A DNA stretch of 64,000 bases, taken from the NCBI GenBank assembly GCA_029204225.1, contig MU831867.1:35594-99593 (forward strand), read 5' to 3'. This stretch comes from Diphasiastrum complanatum. Lineage: Eukaryota > Streptophyta > Lycopodiopsida > Lycopodiales > Lycopodiaceae. The notes beneath the pieces were generated by a model, which ran no database searches, was not told where the DNA came from, and worked only from the letters and a program-made list of their open reading frames with translations. Position numbers and translations under genes: made by a program. This document shows positions 1 through 9,765 of the stretch, one piece after another. The first letter of the stretch is position 1; each line of letters opens with the position of its first letter.

Positions 1-657
1 AGCAAAAGAAAGCAAAATTTTGTGTAGAATCCATCTGCAGTGAGAAAACTGAACTTTGGCAGATTGTTTGAAAGTTATTAAGTGATCAGTATTCTAATAA
101 AGAACACGTCATAATTTGCAATATATGTATTGTTGGAACACACAATTTGGAATAATACGGTTATGATAAGAAAGAGGTATCACTATTGGAACATACAGTG
201 TTGATGCCATACTGATACTTGTACTTGAGAGGTTTTAAAGAACGAAATTTGAGTAAATATACTATGAACTATTATGGAGATACTGGGAAACAAGGATGGG
301 ATCTCTGTTACTATAAATTGTTGGAACATGATCGTAGGAGTATACTCAATTTTCTATCAGAATTATACTATCAAGAATCAATTATCCATATATATATTAA
401 CATTGAGTACACACTAGACGAAGAGTGCTGGGCTACTGTAGATAGTGAGATTAGTGAAACTATTACTGAATTGTTACCTGAAGGTAGCTATTCTATTTTA
501 GCCTCGTTATATTTATGAAGAGTTTGGAACACTCTTTTATATAAAATATGGTGTATCCTATAAAGATTCAGGATTGACTGATAGAGAACCATCGATACTC
601 GCGTAAAGTGAGATTTGATACTTGATTCCACTAATTTACCCCTTTGAACATTTCTAG
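1..657. other. AT-rich flank, no recognised gene
   Basis: This is AT-rich sequence to the left of the copia insertion. A 99-codon open frame at 219-518 on the plus strand has no motif I recognise and is not supported as a gene. The right edge adjoins the minus-strand reading frame that stops at 658-660. Confidence 0.5.
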
Positions 658-741
658 TTAAATCAATCCCTTGCTAGAAAATAGTTTAACACATGACTCC
701 ATAAACCAAGTAGGTTGCACTAGTCCATCTTCAAGATCTAC
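658..741 (-). pseudogene. 3' end of the minus-strand reading frame cut by the copia insertion
   Basis: Reading leftward from the left target-site copy, the minus strand is open for 27 codons to a TAA at 658-660. The phase is the same as the 219-codon minus-strand frame that runs into the right target-site copy at 7177-7181. If the element and one CCCGA copy are removed, the two halves form one continuous frame. The tail peptide contains DLEDGLVQPTW and SSKGLI. I do not recognise it. Continuity of frame suggests the young copia split an open reading frame, but chance over 27 codons cannot be excluded. Confidence 0.45.
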
Positions 742-745
742 CCGA
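741..745. repeat. Left target-site duplication of the copia element
   Basis: CCCGA lies immediately before the 5' LTR. The same five bases follow the 3' LTR at 7177-7181, as expected for copia integration. Confidence 0.9.
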
Positions 746-1400
746 TGTGAAAATTGTCAACATTTCCTAGCTAGTTTGAGGCCTAAATTGGCTAAAATTG
801 TAAATAGTTTTGGTTCTGGAGTTTCACACGTGTGAACCAGGCCACAATGTTTTTATTTACTGTATTTTTTCAGTATGATGAAGTGTCAAACTTCATACCC
901 TTCAAAATGAGACCATTTTGATGTATTTTGGTCATATAAGCCATTTTTAGCTATTTTTCCTATATAGGGAATATCTAGGGTCAAGTACCTTCTAGAGAGA
1001 GGAGAGAGAGTCATCTTCCTCATCCATAAATAGTAGGGAAGTCGTGGAGAACAGGTTGGAGAAACCTTTTGTATGCTTCATTGAGATCAATAGATCATTG
1101 TCATTGTTTCTTCCTCCATTGAGAGCATTGTTGTGTGTATTGTCTTCAAGCTATTGTGTATGATCTTAGGTGCTTTCCAAAAGTGATAGGCTGATGTATT
1201 ATGGACTGTATAATGCTATTTTGGGCCGCACTTGATGTTTATGGAAGTTTCCATTTGTGATAAATGCTTTTTGATCAAGTTCTTTGCATTCTAGGTAGCA
1301 TAGAATGTGTTGCCAATTCCTAGCTTATGTAGTTTGGAGTGCAAGCATTCAAGCCAATGATCTTGGAGTATAGATCCACTTAGGATCTGTATTTTTCACA
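746..1400 (+). repeat. 5' LTR of the copia element
   Basis: The LTR is 655 bp, TG to CA, with perfect short terminal inverted repeats. It differs from the 3' LTR at three positions: G/A near 862, T/A near 1219 and G/A near 1225. A TATATAGG stretch near 961-968 could be the core promoter. I infer this from position and composition only. Confidence 0.95.
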
Positions 1401-1412
1401 TGGTATCAGAGC
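1401..1412 (+). promoter_or_regulatory. Primer-binding site, initiator Met tRNA
   Basis: TGGTATCAGAGC directly abuts the 5' LTR. It is the standard plant copia site complementary to the 3' end of initiator methionine tRNA and primes minus-strand DNA synthesis. Confidence 0.93.
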
Positions 1413-2572
1413 TGGTTGGCTTCTATTTACAGTAAGTATTCCATTTTTGGTGATATTTGGATGTTTGATCAAGTTCTAGCATGATTTTGCATTGCTTTGT
1501 TGATCAAATCTTACTAACCTTTGTTTTGTGAGTTGAACTTGTGGATCAAAAGCATATTTCAGGTCTATTGAAGATCAGAGGCTGAAAAGAAACTATTTTG
1601 GATCAGATCATAACACCTAATCATTTGTGATTGTGAGGCTTGTGCATATTCAATACTAACAATGTTCTTTTCAATCCTATTGTTGACAATCTCCATTCTT
1701 GGATGAACACTCTCCTTAAGTGGATGAAACTTCTCCTTAAGTGGATGACAAATGCTCTTTTGAGTGAGTTGTAATTCTCCTAAAGGCTGAGCAAAGCTCC
1801 CATTTGGATGAAAGATCCCCTTTTTTGGGTGAACATATTGTAAGCTCCATTGTGAAGAGCATATTGTAAAGATTGTCATCAATTTTGGCATAATTTTTGG
1901 TGTACTTTGTTGAGCATGTAAGTAACTCTCCTTATGTAATTTGATTGGAGCATTTGCTGGAAGGTGTTAACCATTATGCAAGTGTGTTTTCAGGTTCTTA
2001 ACAGGTTGAGGAACATTCTCATGTGAAGTGATCTTAGATCTACATCTAAACACCAAGATTTGACAAGATAGTGAAGCTAGTCTTGTGATTCACTAAGTGT
2101 GCTCATTCATTCACCTCTAAATCTTGTATTTATCACTTGATGGAGTTTATAAACTTTTAGAAGTGTGGTTTACATGTGGTTTTACAGGTTGAATCAATAT
2201 CTTAGTGTGTTGATCATATGTTGATCAAGTTTGTTCATTACTAGGTAATCTTGGCATCCTAGTTTTGGGTATTTTCTAAGAATGCAAGTAACTCTTCACA
2301 CCATAACTTGATTTGGTCACTTGCTGGAAAGTTTGAGAGCTTAAGCAAGAGTGTGTTCAGGTTGGTTTGATTTTGTAATCCATTCTTAGTGTGTGCAAAG
2401 TGTTGCATGTGTTTCAATCTTCCTTTCTATGCTTGGAAACCATCTAGGTTCAAGATAGAAGTGTTTTAGGGTCCTAAATCTTCATAGATCTCTTTATCTA
2501 TCATTTGTTTAGAGAAAAGTGAGTGCTAAGTGCTTTAGGACAAAACCTAAAAGTTGAAGAAACATTAGAATC
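1413..2572 (+). other. Long untranslated leader of the copia element
   Basis: About 1.16 kb separates the primer site from the gag-pol start codon. It contains a short tandem repeat at about 1700-1763, with TGGATGAA plus CTCCTTAAG recurring every 21 bp. It also contains a diverged direct duplication of about 90 bp (about 1912-2000 and 2277-2365) sharing GTAACTC, TTGCTGGAA and a CAGGTT ending. Open frames here, such as the minus-strand one at 1565-1891, look incidental. Confidence 0.7.
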
Positions 2573-5500
2573 ATGGCTTCCAATGGTGGGATCATGCTAG
2601 AGTCTAGTGAAAGGTTGAGTTCATCAAACTACTCTACTTGGAAAGTGAGGATGGAGTCCTTACTTGAGTTGAATGAACTCATGGACATAGTTGCAGAAAT
2701 TGAAGAGAGACCTCTCACACTTCAAGAGCAACAAAGGTTTGATAAGAAGGCCAAAAGGGCTCTTCATATCATTAAAATGAATGTTACAAATGAACTTCTC
2801 AAGGAAGTTGGAAAGTGTCAAAGTGCAAGTGAGGCATGGAATGCCTTAAAGAAGCTCTTTGAATCAAAGTCCACATCTAGGGTATTGACCCTAAGGAGAC
2901 AAATATTTTCTAGTAGGCAAAGAGAGGGTGAAAGTGCTCATGCATTTATCTTGAGAGTTAAGTCCCTAAGTGATGATTTAGCATGCATTGATGAGAACAT
3001 AAAAGATGGTGAAATAGTCCAAGTTATGTTGAATGGTTTGCTAAATGAACATGCTAACCTTGTGCAAAGTTTTGCCATTCAAAGAGTCTTGCCAAGTGTG
3101 GTTGACTTGCAAGAAATTTTATTGGCTGAAGAACATAGGTTGCAATCAAAGCTTGATGGTGCATCCTTGCAAGGTGGAGGTGAAGAGGCTTTCTTCACAA
3201 AAGGCAAATTCAAGGGCAAAGGTAAAGGCAAAGGGAAATGGTCCAAAGGTGGTAACTTTGATCATGATGATCACTCTTCCTCTTCCTCTTCTACTAAGAA
3301 CAATAAGTCAAAGTTCAAGTGCTTTTATTGTGGGATAAAAGGTCATTTTGCAAATGAATGTTATAAGAAGAAAAGAGAGCAAGGAGAGAGGCAAGGAAAT
3401 CTTACAATAGATGAGGAAGAACATAACACATGTGAATCACTTGTTATGACTTCAAGTTTGTTAGCCAACATAGATGATAATGATCCTTGGTGGATTGATA
3501 GTGGAGCCTCATCTCACATGACAAGACATAAGGAATACTTTACATCCTTATTGTCTTATGAGGGAGAAGGTAACATCATCTACACTGCAAATGATGGTCA
3601 ATGTGACATCAAAGGCATAGGCACTATTCCTATTTCCCTTTCAACAAATAGGAAAGCAAATCTTGAAAATGTTTTGTACATTCCTTCAATCACTAAGAAT
3701 TTGCTTAGTGTAAGTCAAATGATTGACAAAGGACTTGATGTGGAGTTCATTGGAGATGCATGTTTGATAAGTAAATGTGGATCCTTGATTGCTCAAGGTA
3801 GGAGGCATGGTAAACTTTTCAAGCTTGATGCATGTGTGATCTCTAATCATGAAGGATGTATGGCTAGGGAGCAATTGACAAACCAAGAAGTTTGGCACAA
3901 GAGGTTGGGCCATCCCAACTTCAAATCTTTGGAGGTAATGGCAAAGAAAGAGCTTGTTCTTGGTCTCCCTAAAAGTCTTGTTGCAAACAATAGTGTTTGT
4001 GAACATTGTGCCTTGTCCAAATCTCATAGACTTGCTTATTCTAGATCTACTTCTAGATCTAAAGAAGCTTTTCAACTTGTGCATTCTGATATTCATTCTT
4101 CTAGTACAACTAGCAATGGTGGGGCAAAGATGTATGCAACTTTCATTGATGACTTTAGTAGGTATACTTGGATCTATCTTCTTAAAAGTAAGGATGAAGT
4201 GTTTGCTGCATTTGTCAAGTTCAAGAATGAAATGGAAAACCAATTCAATACAAAGATCAAATGCTTAAGATCTGATAATGGAGGGGAATACACCTCAAAT
4301 AGGTTCAAAGACTTTTGTATAGCACATGGGATTAAGAGGGAGATGTCTAGTCCTAGGACTCCACAACAGAATGGAGTGGCCGAGAGGAAGAATAGAACCC
4401 TTTGTGAATGTGCCAAGGCAATGAGACTACATGCTAATCTTGCTAAGTCTTTTTGGGGGGAAGCTTTAGCATGTGCTAACTATCTATGTAATAGATGGAC
4501 AAGTGCTTCCTTGGATGGTAAAACTCCTCATGAGGTTCTTTATGGTAGAAGGCCGAGTGTCAAGCATTGTAGGATCTTTGGATGTACATGTTTTGTCAAT
4601 ATCACACTTGATGATAGAACTAAAGAAGATCCTTCATCAAAGAAGGGTGTGTTTGTTGGCTATAGTGAAGTAAGCAAGGCTTACAAAGTGTACATTCCTT
4701 CTACAAAGAAAGTTGTCATAAGTAGGGATGTCATCTTTCATGAAGAGAATGTTTCCAATGTTGTTGATGTTGATGTTGATGTGCCTACTAATCATCATGA
4801 TGTGCAAGATGTCTTGGATGAAGATGGAGATGCCACTCCAAAGCAAACTTCAAGGAAGACTCAAAGGCAAAGGGCTAAGCCATCAAGGCTAACCTATGAT
4901 GAAAAAGGAAAGCAAGTGGTGGACAACTCTAACTTTGCTTTTCTTACCTCTTTTGATGAACCAACTTGTGTAGGTGAAGCAATTCAAAAGAAGGAATGGA
5001 TCCAAGCCATGGATCATGAGCATCAAGCACTCATCAAAAGCAACACATGGAGGTTGGTAAAGCTTCCAAAGGACAAGAAGGCAATTGGTTGTAAGTGGAT
5101 CTTCAAGATCAAGACAAATCAAGATGGATCAATCAACAAGTACAAGGCAAGGTTGGTGGCAAAGGGGTATGCTCAAGAATATGGTATTGACTATGATGAG
5201 ACCTTTGCACCCGTGGCAAAGATGGTAACTATTCGAATCCTAATCTCTCTTGCAACTCTTTATGATTGGGATATGTGGCAAATGGATGTTACTAATGCCT
5301 TCTTGAATGGTGATCTTGAAGAAGATATTTACATGGAGCAACCCGAGGGCTATGTTTCACATGATGAGCCTAATCATGTGTGCTATCTCCAAAAGAGTTT
5401 GTATGGGCTAAAGCAAGCACCAAGGAGTTGGTATGCTAAGCTCAATTCCTTCTTACTTTCTCAAAACTTTGTTATGAGTGAGTATGATCATTCTCTCTAC

Positions 5501-6526
5501 TTTAGATTGAATGAAAATGATATCACTTTACTTTTGATCTATGTTGATGACATTATCTTAAGTGGTGGTAACAATCTAGATATAGATGAAATCAAGATGG
5601 CACTCAAAAGAGAGTTTGAAATTCAAGATCTTGGTAAACTTCATTATATCTTAGGAATAGAGATTATTAGAACTTCTAAATCTACATTCATATGTCAAGA
5701 AAAGTATGTTAACTCTATTCTAAAAAGGTTTCATATGGAAGATTGTAAAGTTGTTTCTACTCCTATGGAATCAAATGTAAAGCTAACTACAAGAAGTAAT
5801 GAAAGATCCTTCAAGGACATTACTCTCTATAGAAAGCTAATAGGATCTCTTATATGGTTAACCATCACAAGACCTGATCTAAGCTTTGTGGTTGGTAAAC
5901 TAAGTCAATTTATGCAAGATCCTAGTGAGGCTCATTGGAAGCTAGGAAAGAGAGTACTTAGATACATCTCGGGATCTAGAGATTTTGGCATCTTGTATGG
6001 AGGTACTACACCTAACCTTTGTGGATTTTCAGATTCAGATTTTGCAGGTGATCAAATGGATAGGAAGTCAACAAGTGCCTTTGCAATCTATCTTGGAGAT
6101 GGAGTGGTCTCATGGCTATCAAAGAAGCAACCAACTATCTCTCTATCTTCCACCGAAGCCGAGTACAAGGCATTAACAACATGCACCAAGGAGATTCTTT
6201 GGATCAAGAGGATGTTATTGGATCTTCACTTGTTGGAACCAGAGAAGACTCCAATCATACTTTGTGATAACCTTTCAGCCCAAAGCTTGGCAAGCAATCC
6301 TGTTTTTCATGCAAGGAGCAAGCACATTGAGATTGCTCACCATTTTGTAATAGATCAAGTCATTGCCAAAGAGGTGGAGCTTCAACATGTCTCTTCAAAG
6401 GAGTGTGTGGCTGATATCTTCACCAAACCATTGGGAAAGGACCTATATTTAATGCATAGATCTAATCTTGGAATGTGCTCAAAGACTATGTTGAAACTAG
6501 CATCCAATGTTGAAGAGGGAGTGTGA
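2573..6526 (+). CDS. Copia gag-pol polyprotein, apparently intact
   Basis: One 1,317-codon frame encodes all the enzymes needed for copia retrotransposition. In order: gag (about 1-230), a CCHC zinc knuckle (C250, C253, H258, C263), an aspartic protease with DSGAS (D309), an integrase with HHCC-type residues (H442, H447, C476, C479) and a DD35E core (D506, D568, E604), a reverse transcriptase with YVDD (D992, D993), and RNase H (D1154, E1195, D1232). No stop or frameshift breaks it. The start codon opens a gag-like N-terminus. The last codons overlap the first five bases of the 3' LTR. All catalytic residues looked for are present, so autonomy is plausible, but activity is inferred. Confidence 0.95.
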   Translation: MASNGGIMLESSERLSSSNYSTWKVRMESLLELNELMDIVAEIEERPLTLQEQQRFDKKAKRALHIIKMNVTNELLKEVGKCQSASEAWNALKKLFESKSTSRVLTLRRQIFSSRQREGESAHAFILRVKSLSDDLACIDENIKDGEIVQVMLNGLLNEHANLVQSFAIQRVLPSVVDLQEILLAEEHRLQSKLDGASLQGGGEEAFFTKGKFKGKGKGKGKWSKGGNFDHDDHSSSSSSTKNNKSKFKCFYCGIKGHFANECYKKKREQGERQGNLTIDEEEHNTCESLVMTSSLLANIDDNDPWWIDSGASSHMTRHKEYFTSLLSYEGEGNIIYTANDGQCDIKGIGTIPISLSTNRKANLENVLYIPSITKNLLSVSQMIDKGLDVEFIGDACLISKCGSLIAQGRRHGKLFKLDACVISNHEGCMAREQLTNQEVWHKRLGHPNFKSLEVMAKKELVLGLPKSLVANNSVCEHCALSKSHRLAYSRSTSRSKEAFQLVHSDIHSSSTTSNGGAKMYATFIDDFSRYTWIYLLKSKDEVFAAFVKFKNEMENQFNTKIKCLRSDNGGEYTSNRFKDFCIAHGIKREMSSPRTPQQNGVAERKNRTLCECAKAMRLHANLAKSFWGEALACANYLCNRWTSASLDGKTPHEVLYGRRPSVKHCRIFGCTCFVNITLDDRTKEDPSSKKGVFVGYSEVSKAYKVYIPSTKKVVISRDVIFHEENVSNVVDVDVDVPTNHHDVQDVLDEDGDATPKQTSRKTQRQRAKPSRLTYDEKGKQVVDNSNFAFLTSFDEPTCVGEAIQKKEWIQAMDHEHQALIKSNTWRLVKLPKDKKAIGCKWIFKIKTNQDGSINKYKARLVAKGYAQEYGIDYDETFAPVAKMVTIRILISLATLYDWDMWQMDVTNAFLNGDLEEDIYMEQPEGYVSHDEPNHVCYLQKSLYGLKQAPRSWYAKLNSFLLSQNFVMSEYDHSLYFRLNENDITLLLIYVDDIILSGGNNLDIDEIKMALKREFEIQDLGKLHYILGIEIIRTSKSTFICQEKYVNSILKRFHMEDCKVVSTPMESNVKLTTRSNERSFKDITLYRKLIGSLIWLTITRPDLSFVVGKLSQFMQDPSEAHWKLGKRVLRYISGSRDFGILYGGTTPNLCGFSDSDFAGDQMDRKSTSAFAIYLGDGVVSWLSKKQPTISLSSTEAEYKALTTCTKEILWIKRMLLDLHLLEPEKTPIILCDNLSAQSLASNPVFHARSKHIEIAHHFVIDQVIAKEVELQHVSSKECVADIFTKPLGKDLYLMHRSNLGMCSKTMLKLASNVEEGV
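6511..6521 (+). promoter_or_regulatory. Polypurine tract
   Basis: TGAAGAGGGAG immediately precedes the 3' LTR, inside the last gag-pol codons. The position and purine content fit the plus-strand primer of an LTR retrotransposon. Confidence 0.75.
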
Positions 6527-7176
6527 AAATTGTCAACATTTCCTAGCTAGTTTGAGGCCTAAATTGGCTAAAATTGTAAATAGTTTTGGTTCTGGAGTTT
6601 CACACGTGTGAACCAGGCCACAATGTTTTTATTTACTATATTTTTTCAGTATGATGAAGTGTCAAACTTCATACCCTTCAAAATGAGACCATTTTGATGT
6701 ATTTTGGTCATATAAGCCATTTTTAGCTATTTTTCCTATATAGGGAATATCTAGGGTCAAGTACCTTCTAGAGAGAGGAGAGAGAGTCATCTTCCTCATC
6801 CATAAATAGTAGGGAAGTCGTGGAGAACAGGTTGGAGAAACCTTTTGTATGCTTCATTGAGATCAATAGATCATTGTCATTGTTTCTTCCTCCATTGAGA
6901 GCATTGTTGTGTGTATTGTCTTCAAGCTATTGTGTATGATCTTAGGTGCTTTCCAAAAGTGATAGGCTGATGTATTATGGACTGTATAATGCTAATTTGG
7001 ACCGCACTTGATGTTTATGGAAGTTTCCATTTGTGATAAATGCTTTTTGATCAAGTTCTTTGCATTCTAGGTAGCATAGAATGTGTTGCCAATTCCTAGC
7101 TTATGTAGTTTGGAGTGCAAGCATTCAAGCCAATGATCTTGGAGTATAGATCCACTTAGGATCTGTATTTTTCACA
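6522..7176 (+). repeat. 3' LTR of the copia element
   Basis: This 655-bp copy has the same ends as the 5' LTR and differs from it by three substitutions. It is followed by CCCGA at 7177-7181, the right target-site copy. Confidence 0.95.
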
Positions 7177-9570
7177 CCCGACACAAGAAAATGACCATTA
7201 ATTCACCAAAAATTGACAATCTCCAAGTATTGGCATCAAGTAGCTCAACACTTGAGAACTTGATCATGGATGAGTGATATAATGAACCTCCAATAGCTTC
7301 ATTTACATTAGCAAAACCAGCCAAGAATTCTAGTACAACTCCAACAATAAGATATTGCAAGACAATGTAGCTAGTTTGTCCATATCTTGACAATTTGCGG
7401 ACATCCACATAAAATAACTCAACCATGAGATAGAACAAGTAAAGTAAATTTGAACAACACTTCCTTGCTGATCCTTTGACATTACTTGAGTTTAAAGACT
7501 CTTGCAAAAATAGATCCATAACATCTTTGCCAAATAACCTTCCTTTGATGCTCTTGACTAGCTCCAAATCGCCACCTTTCCTTTTGTGTTGTTGAAGCCC
7601 TTTGAGACCAACCTGTTGATCTTCCTCTTGACCATCAAAGTCATTGAAAAAACTTTGTTTTTCAGATCCATTACTTGACTTTCCAGCATGAAAACCATGA
7701 GAACTAATATCCACTTGCATAACATCATCTGCACGAGAAGATTCTCCAAAACATGTGAGTAAAGCAAAGTGAGTCGCTTCCACTTGCTTACCTTTCTCTT
7801 GATCATCAAAGATATGAATATCTTCAGACATGAACCTCTAGAAATACTCCCTCTCAAACATATGATCTAGATCCAACAAGATCTCATCAATGCTTGATCT
7901 CAAATTTCCACAAAGGTTAGTGAAAACAATGTCACCAATGTCACCATCATAAATCAAAAGATACATTCCAGACTTTCCATCCAACATGAAGTAGAGTAGG
8001 TGAAGATGAGTATCAAACCTAATAAATCCAGCATTCTTGAGTCCACAAGAAACCTCAATAGGATCACCAATGAGATCTTCCTTTCCTTGAAGAAATGGCC
8101 TCTCGATTTGTTCCATGTAGTCTTCTCCAACCAACGTTTTGCCATCTCGGTCATGAGTGATCAAATCATAATCATAGAATCCTTTGAGTTGATGAAGAGA
8201 TGTGAGATCCATGCCTTGGATCTTCTCAAGAAACAATCTTTCATTGCTCTTTCCTTCATAAGACTCCATCTTAATGATTGCATCATAAGAAGTAGAAACC
8301 TCAAAAACATTAGAAGCCATGAAAAAAATGATTAGTACCTTCAACATAAGGATGATTGAAGTACTCTCTTTTTTCAAACAGGAACTTCTACTCAATGTTT
8401 TAGCTAATGACTCATATGAAAATGATTCTTCCTCACTATCATTCACAATGATATCATTCAAAATACCTCCTACTTTGAACTCTTTACATACTTCTCTTCT
8501 TCTTAACTTGTGAGTATCTCCCTCACCAAGTCTCATGATAGAACCATTTGATCTACTCTTTTTATGAAGACATGTGATTCCACTTGCTTGAAAAATGACT
8601 TTTTGGAATCGTAACAAAATAATGTAGAAGAACCACCTCCTTCATGCATGCACCTAGCAACATCTTTTTCCATATGATCAAAGAAATCATTAGCAACAAC
8701 CTTTTCCAAGGAAGAACCTTCACCTCCATTGATGAAGTTAGCTCTTTCCTTACCTTTTGGATGCTTGCACTTGCCATGAAGAACCATTGAAACACCATCA
8801 TTATCCTCAAGACTAGCCAAGTTAGCACAAAGATGAACATCTCCAAGAAGCATATTAGATCTTGAACTAGATCTAGCATAAGGAAGCTTGTTAGACTTTG
8901 CATAAGATCCACCAATCTTATTGATGCTAAAAGGGAACTTCGAAAAGTTGAGTCCAATCTCCTTTTCCATTCCATATTTTTTGTTAGCCATAACAAAAGC
9001 ATCAAGCTTGAAAAGTCTGCCTTGTCTATTGCCCCTAGCAACCAAGATTTCTTCCTTTGTAATGAAACAAGCATTGCCACCAAACTTTACCATGTATCCT
9101 TTCTCTATCATTTGACCAACACTTAACAATTCTTTGAAAATGAAAGAATGTAAAGAACACCATCAAGTCTTGTTTTTCTATTAGTAGAGAGACAAATAGG
9201 AATTGAACCAATACCTTCAATCACACACTCACCACCATTGGCCATGTGAATTGCTTTCTTGGCTCCATCATAAGCGATCAAAGAAATAAAGAACTCTTTG
9301 TGACTAGTCATGTGTGAACTAGCTCCACTGTCAATCCACCATGAATCTTTGTCACCTCCACTTGATATCGGACTTGAAGAACACATCAAAAGAGAATCAC
9401 CACCACCTAGATCCTCATCATTAGTAGTAAAGTTGATTTGCTTGCTACCTTCGTCTCTTTGCGTCTTCAAACATTCATTAGCAAAATGCCTTTTGATTCC
9501 ACAATAAAAGCATTTTAACTTAGACTTATCTTTCTTTTTGCCAAAAGAGGAAGTCTCCCTCTCACCACGA
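7177..9570 (-). pseudogene. Older copia-derived region with an unrecognised coding insert
   Basis: On the minus strand, from right to left, are: a CCHC zinc knuckle (9471-9512), a protease segment with WWIDSGASSHMT (inside 9123-9470), the copia linker with LSVGQMIEKG and LFKLDAF (inside 8533-9129), then two long frames in one phase separated by a single TAG (7838-8617 and 7172-7831). The last two show only scattered copia likeness (EKGKQV, NTWRL). The integrase DDE core and reverse transcriptase expected there are absent. This could be a defective copia whose enzyme region was replaced by captured sequence, or a heavily scrambled element. Frame changes between segments mean no single protein is made as it stands. 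Confidence 0.6.
7838..8617 (-). CDS. Unrecognised 259-codon frame inside the copia-derived region
   Basis: I do not recognise this protein. The frame is rich in acidic and leucine residues, with stretches such as SYDAIIKMESYEGKSNERL and DLITHDRDGKTLVG. It contains a hydrophobic segment near residues 90-103. It lies where copia integrase would be expected but shows no DDE motif. A single TAG separates it from the next frame in the same phase (7172-7831). Together they give about 480 codons, or about 507 if the reading is carried across the young copia insertion. The presence of long frames argues for recent coding function or recent capture, but homology is untested. Confidence 0.35.
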   Translation of the reverse strand: MLRFQKVIFQASGITCLHKKSRSNGSIMRLGEGDTHKLRRREVCKEFKVGGILNDIIVNDSEEESFSYESLAKTLSRSSCLKKESTSIILMLKVLIIFFMASNVFEVSTSYDAIIKMESYEGKSNERLFLEKIQGMDLTSLHQLKGFYDYDLITHDRDGKTLVGEDYMEQIERPFLQGKEDLIGDPIEVSCGLKNAGFIRFDTHLHLLYFMLDGKSGMYLLIYDGDIGDIVFTNLCGNLRSSIDEILLDLDHMFEREYF

Positions 9571-9765
9571 TTTTGTCAAAATTAGGGTTTTCACAAAATC
9601 ACAAAAAATTGAATATTTTAAATTCTACATGCAATTTCTAAAAACATGATACATCATCTTGTAGCCTTCAATGAGACCTTACTTATGCACTAAAACTCAT
9701 TTAATTTCAATAAACCAAGTGTGAAATCAGAATTGATCAAGTATATAAAATATATTGAGTTTTGA
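9571..9765. other. Short spacer, nothing recognised
   Basis: AT-rich sequence between the copia remnant and the first En/Spm-like copy. Nothing in it can be assigned. Confidence 0.4.

Larger units (their letters stand above)
746..7176 (+). mobile_element. Intact young Ty1/copia LTR retrotransposon
   Basis: The element is 6,431 bp: two 655-bp LTRs (746-1400, 6522-7176), a primer-binding site at 1401, a long leader, one uninterrupted gag-pol frame and a purine-rich tract just before the 3' LTR. Both LTRs start TGTGAAAA and end TTTTCACA. Reading them against each other I find three substitutions and no indels, about 0.5 percent divergence. With the perfect 5-bp target duplication this indicates a recent, possibly still competent insertion. 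I did not assign a copia lineage. It interrupts an older minus-strand coding region. Confidence 0.95.

Noticed and set aside
1565-1891. 108-codon minus-strand frame in the copia leader
   Set aside because: It reads through tandem leader repeats antisense to the element and has no recognisable motif.
3686-4243. Minus-strand frame of 185 codons inside gag-pol
   Set aside because: It is an antisense shadow of the intact copia polyprotein.
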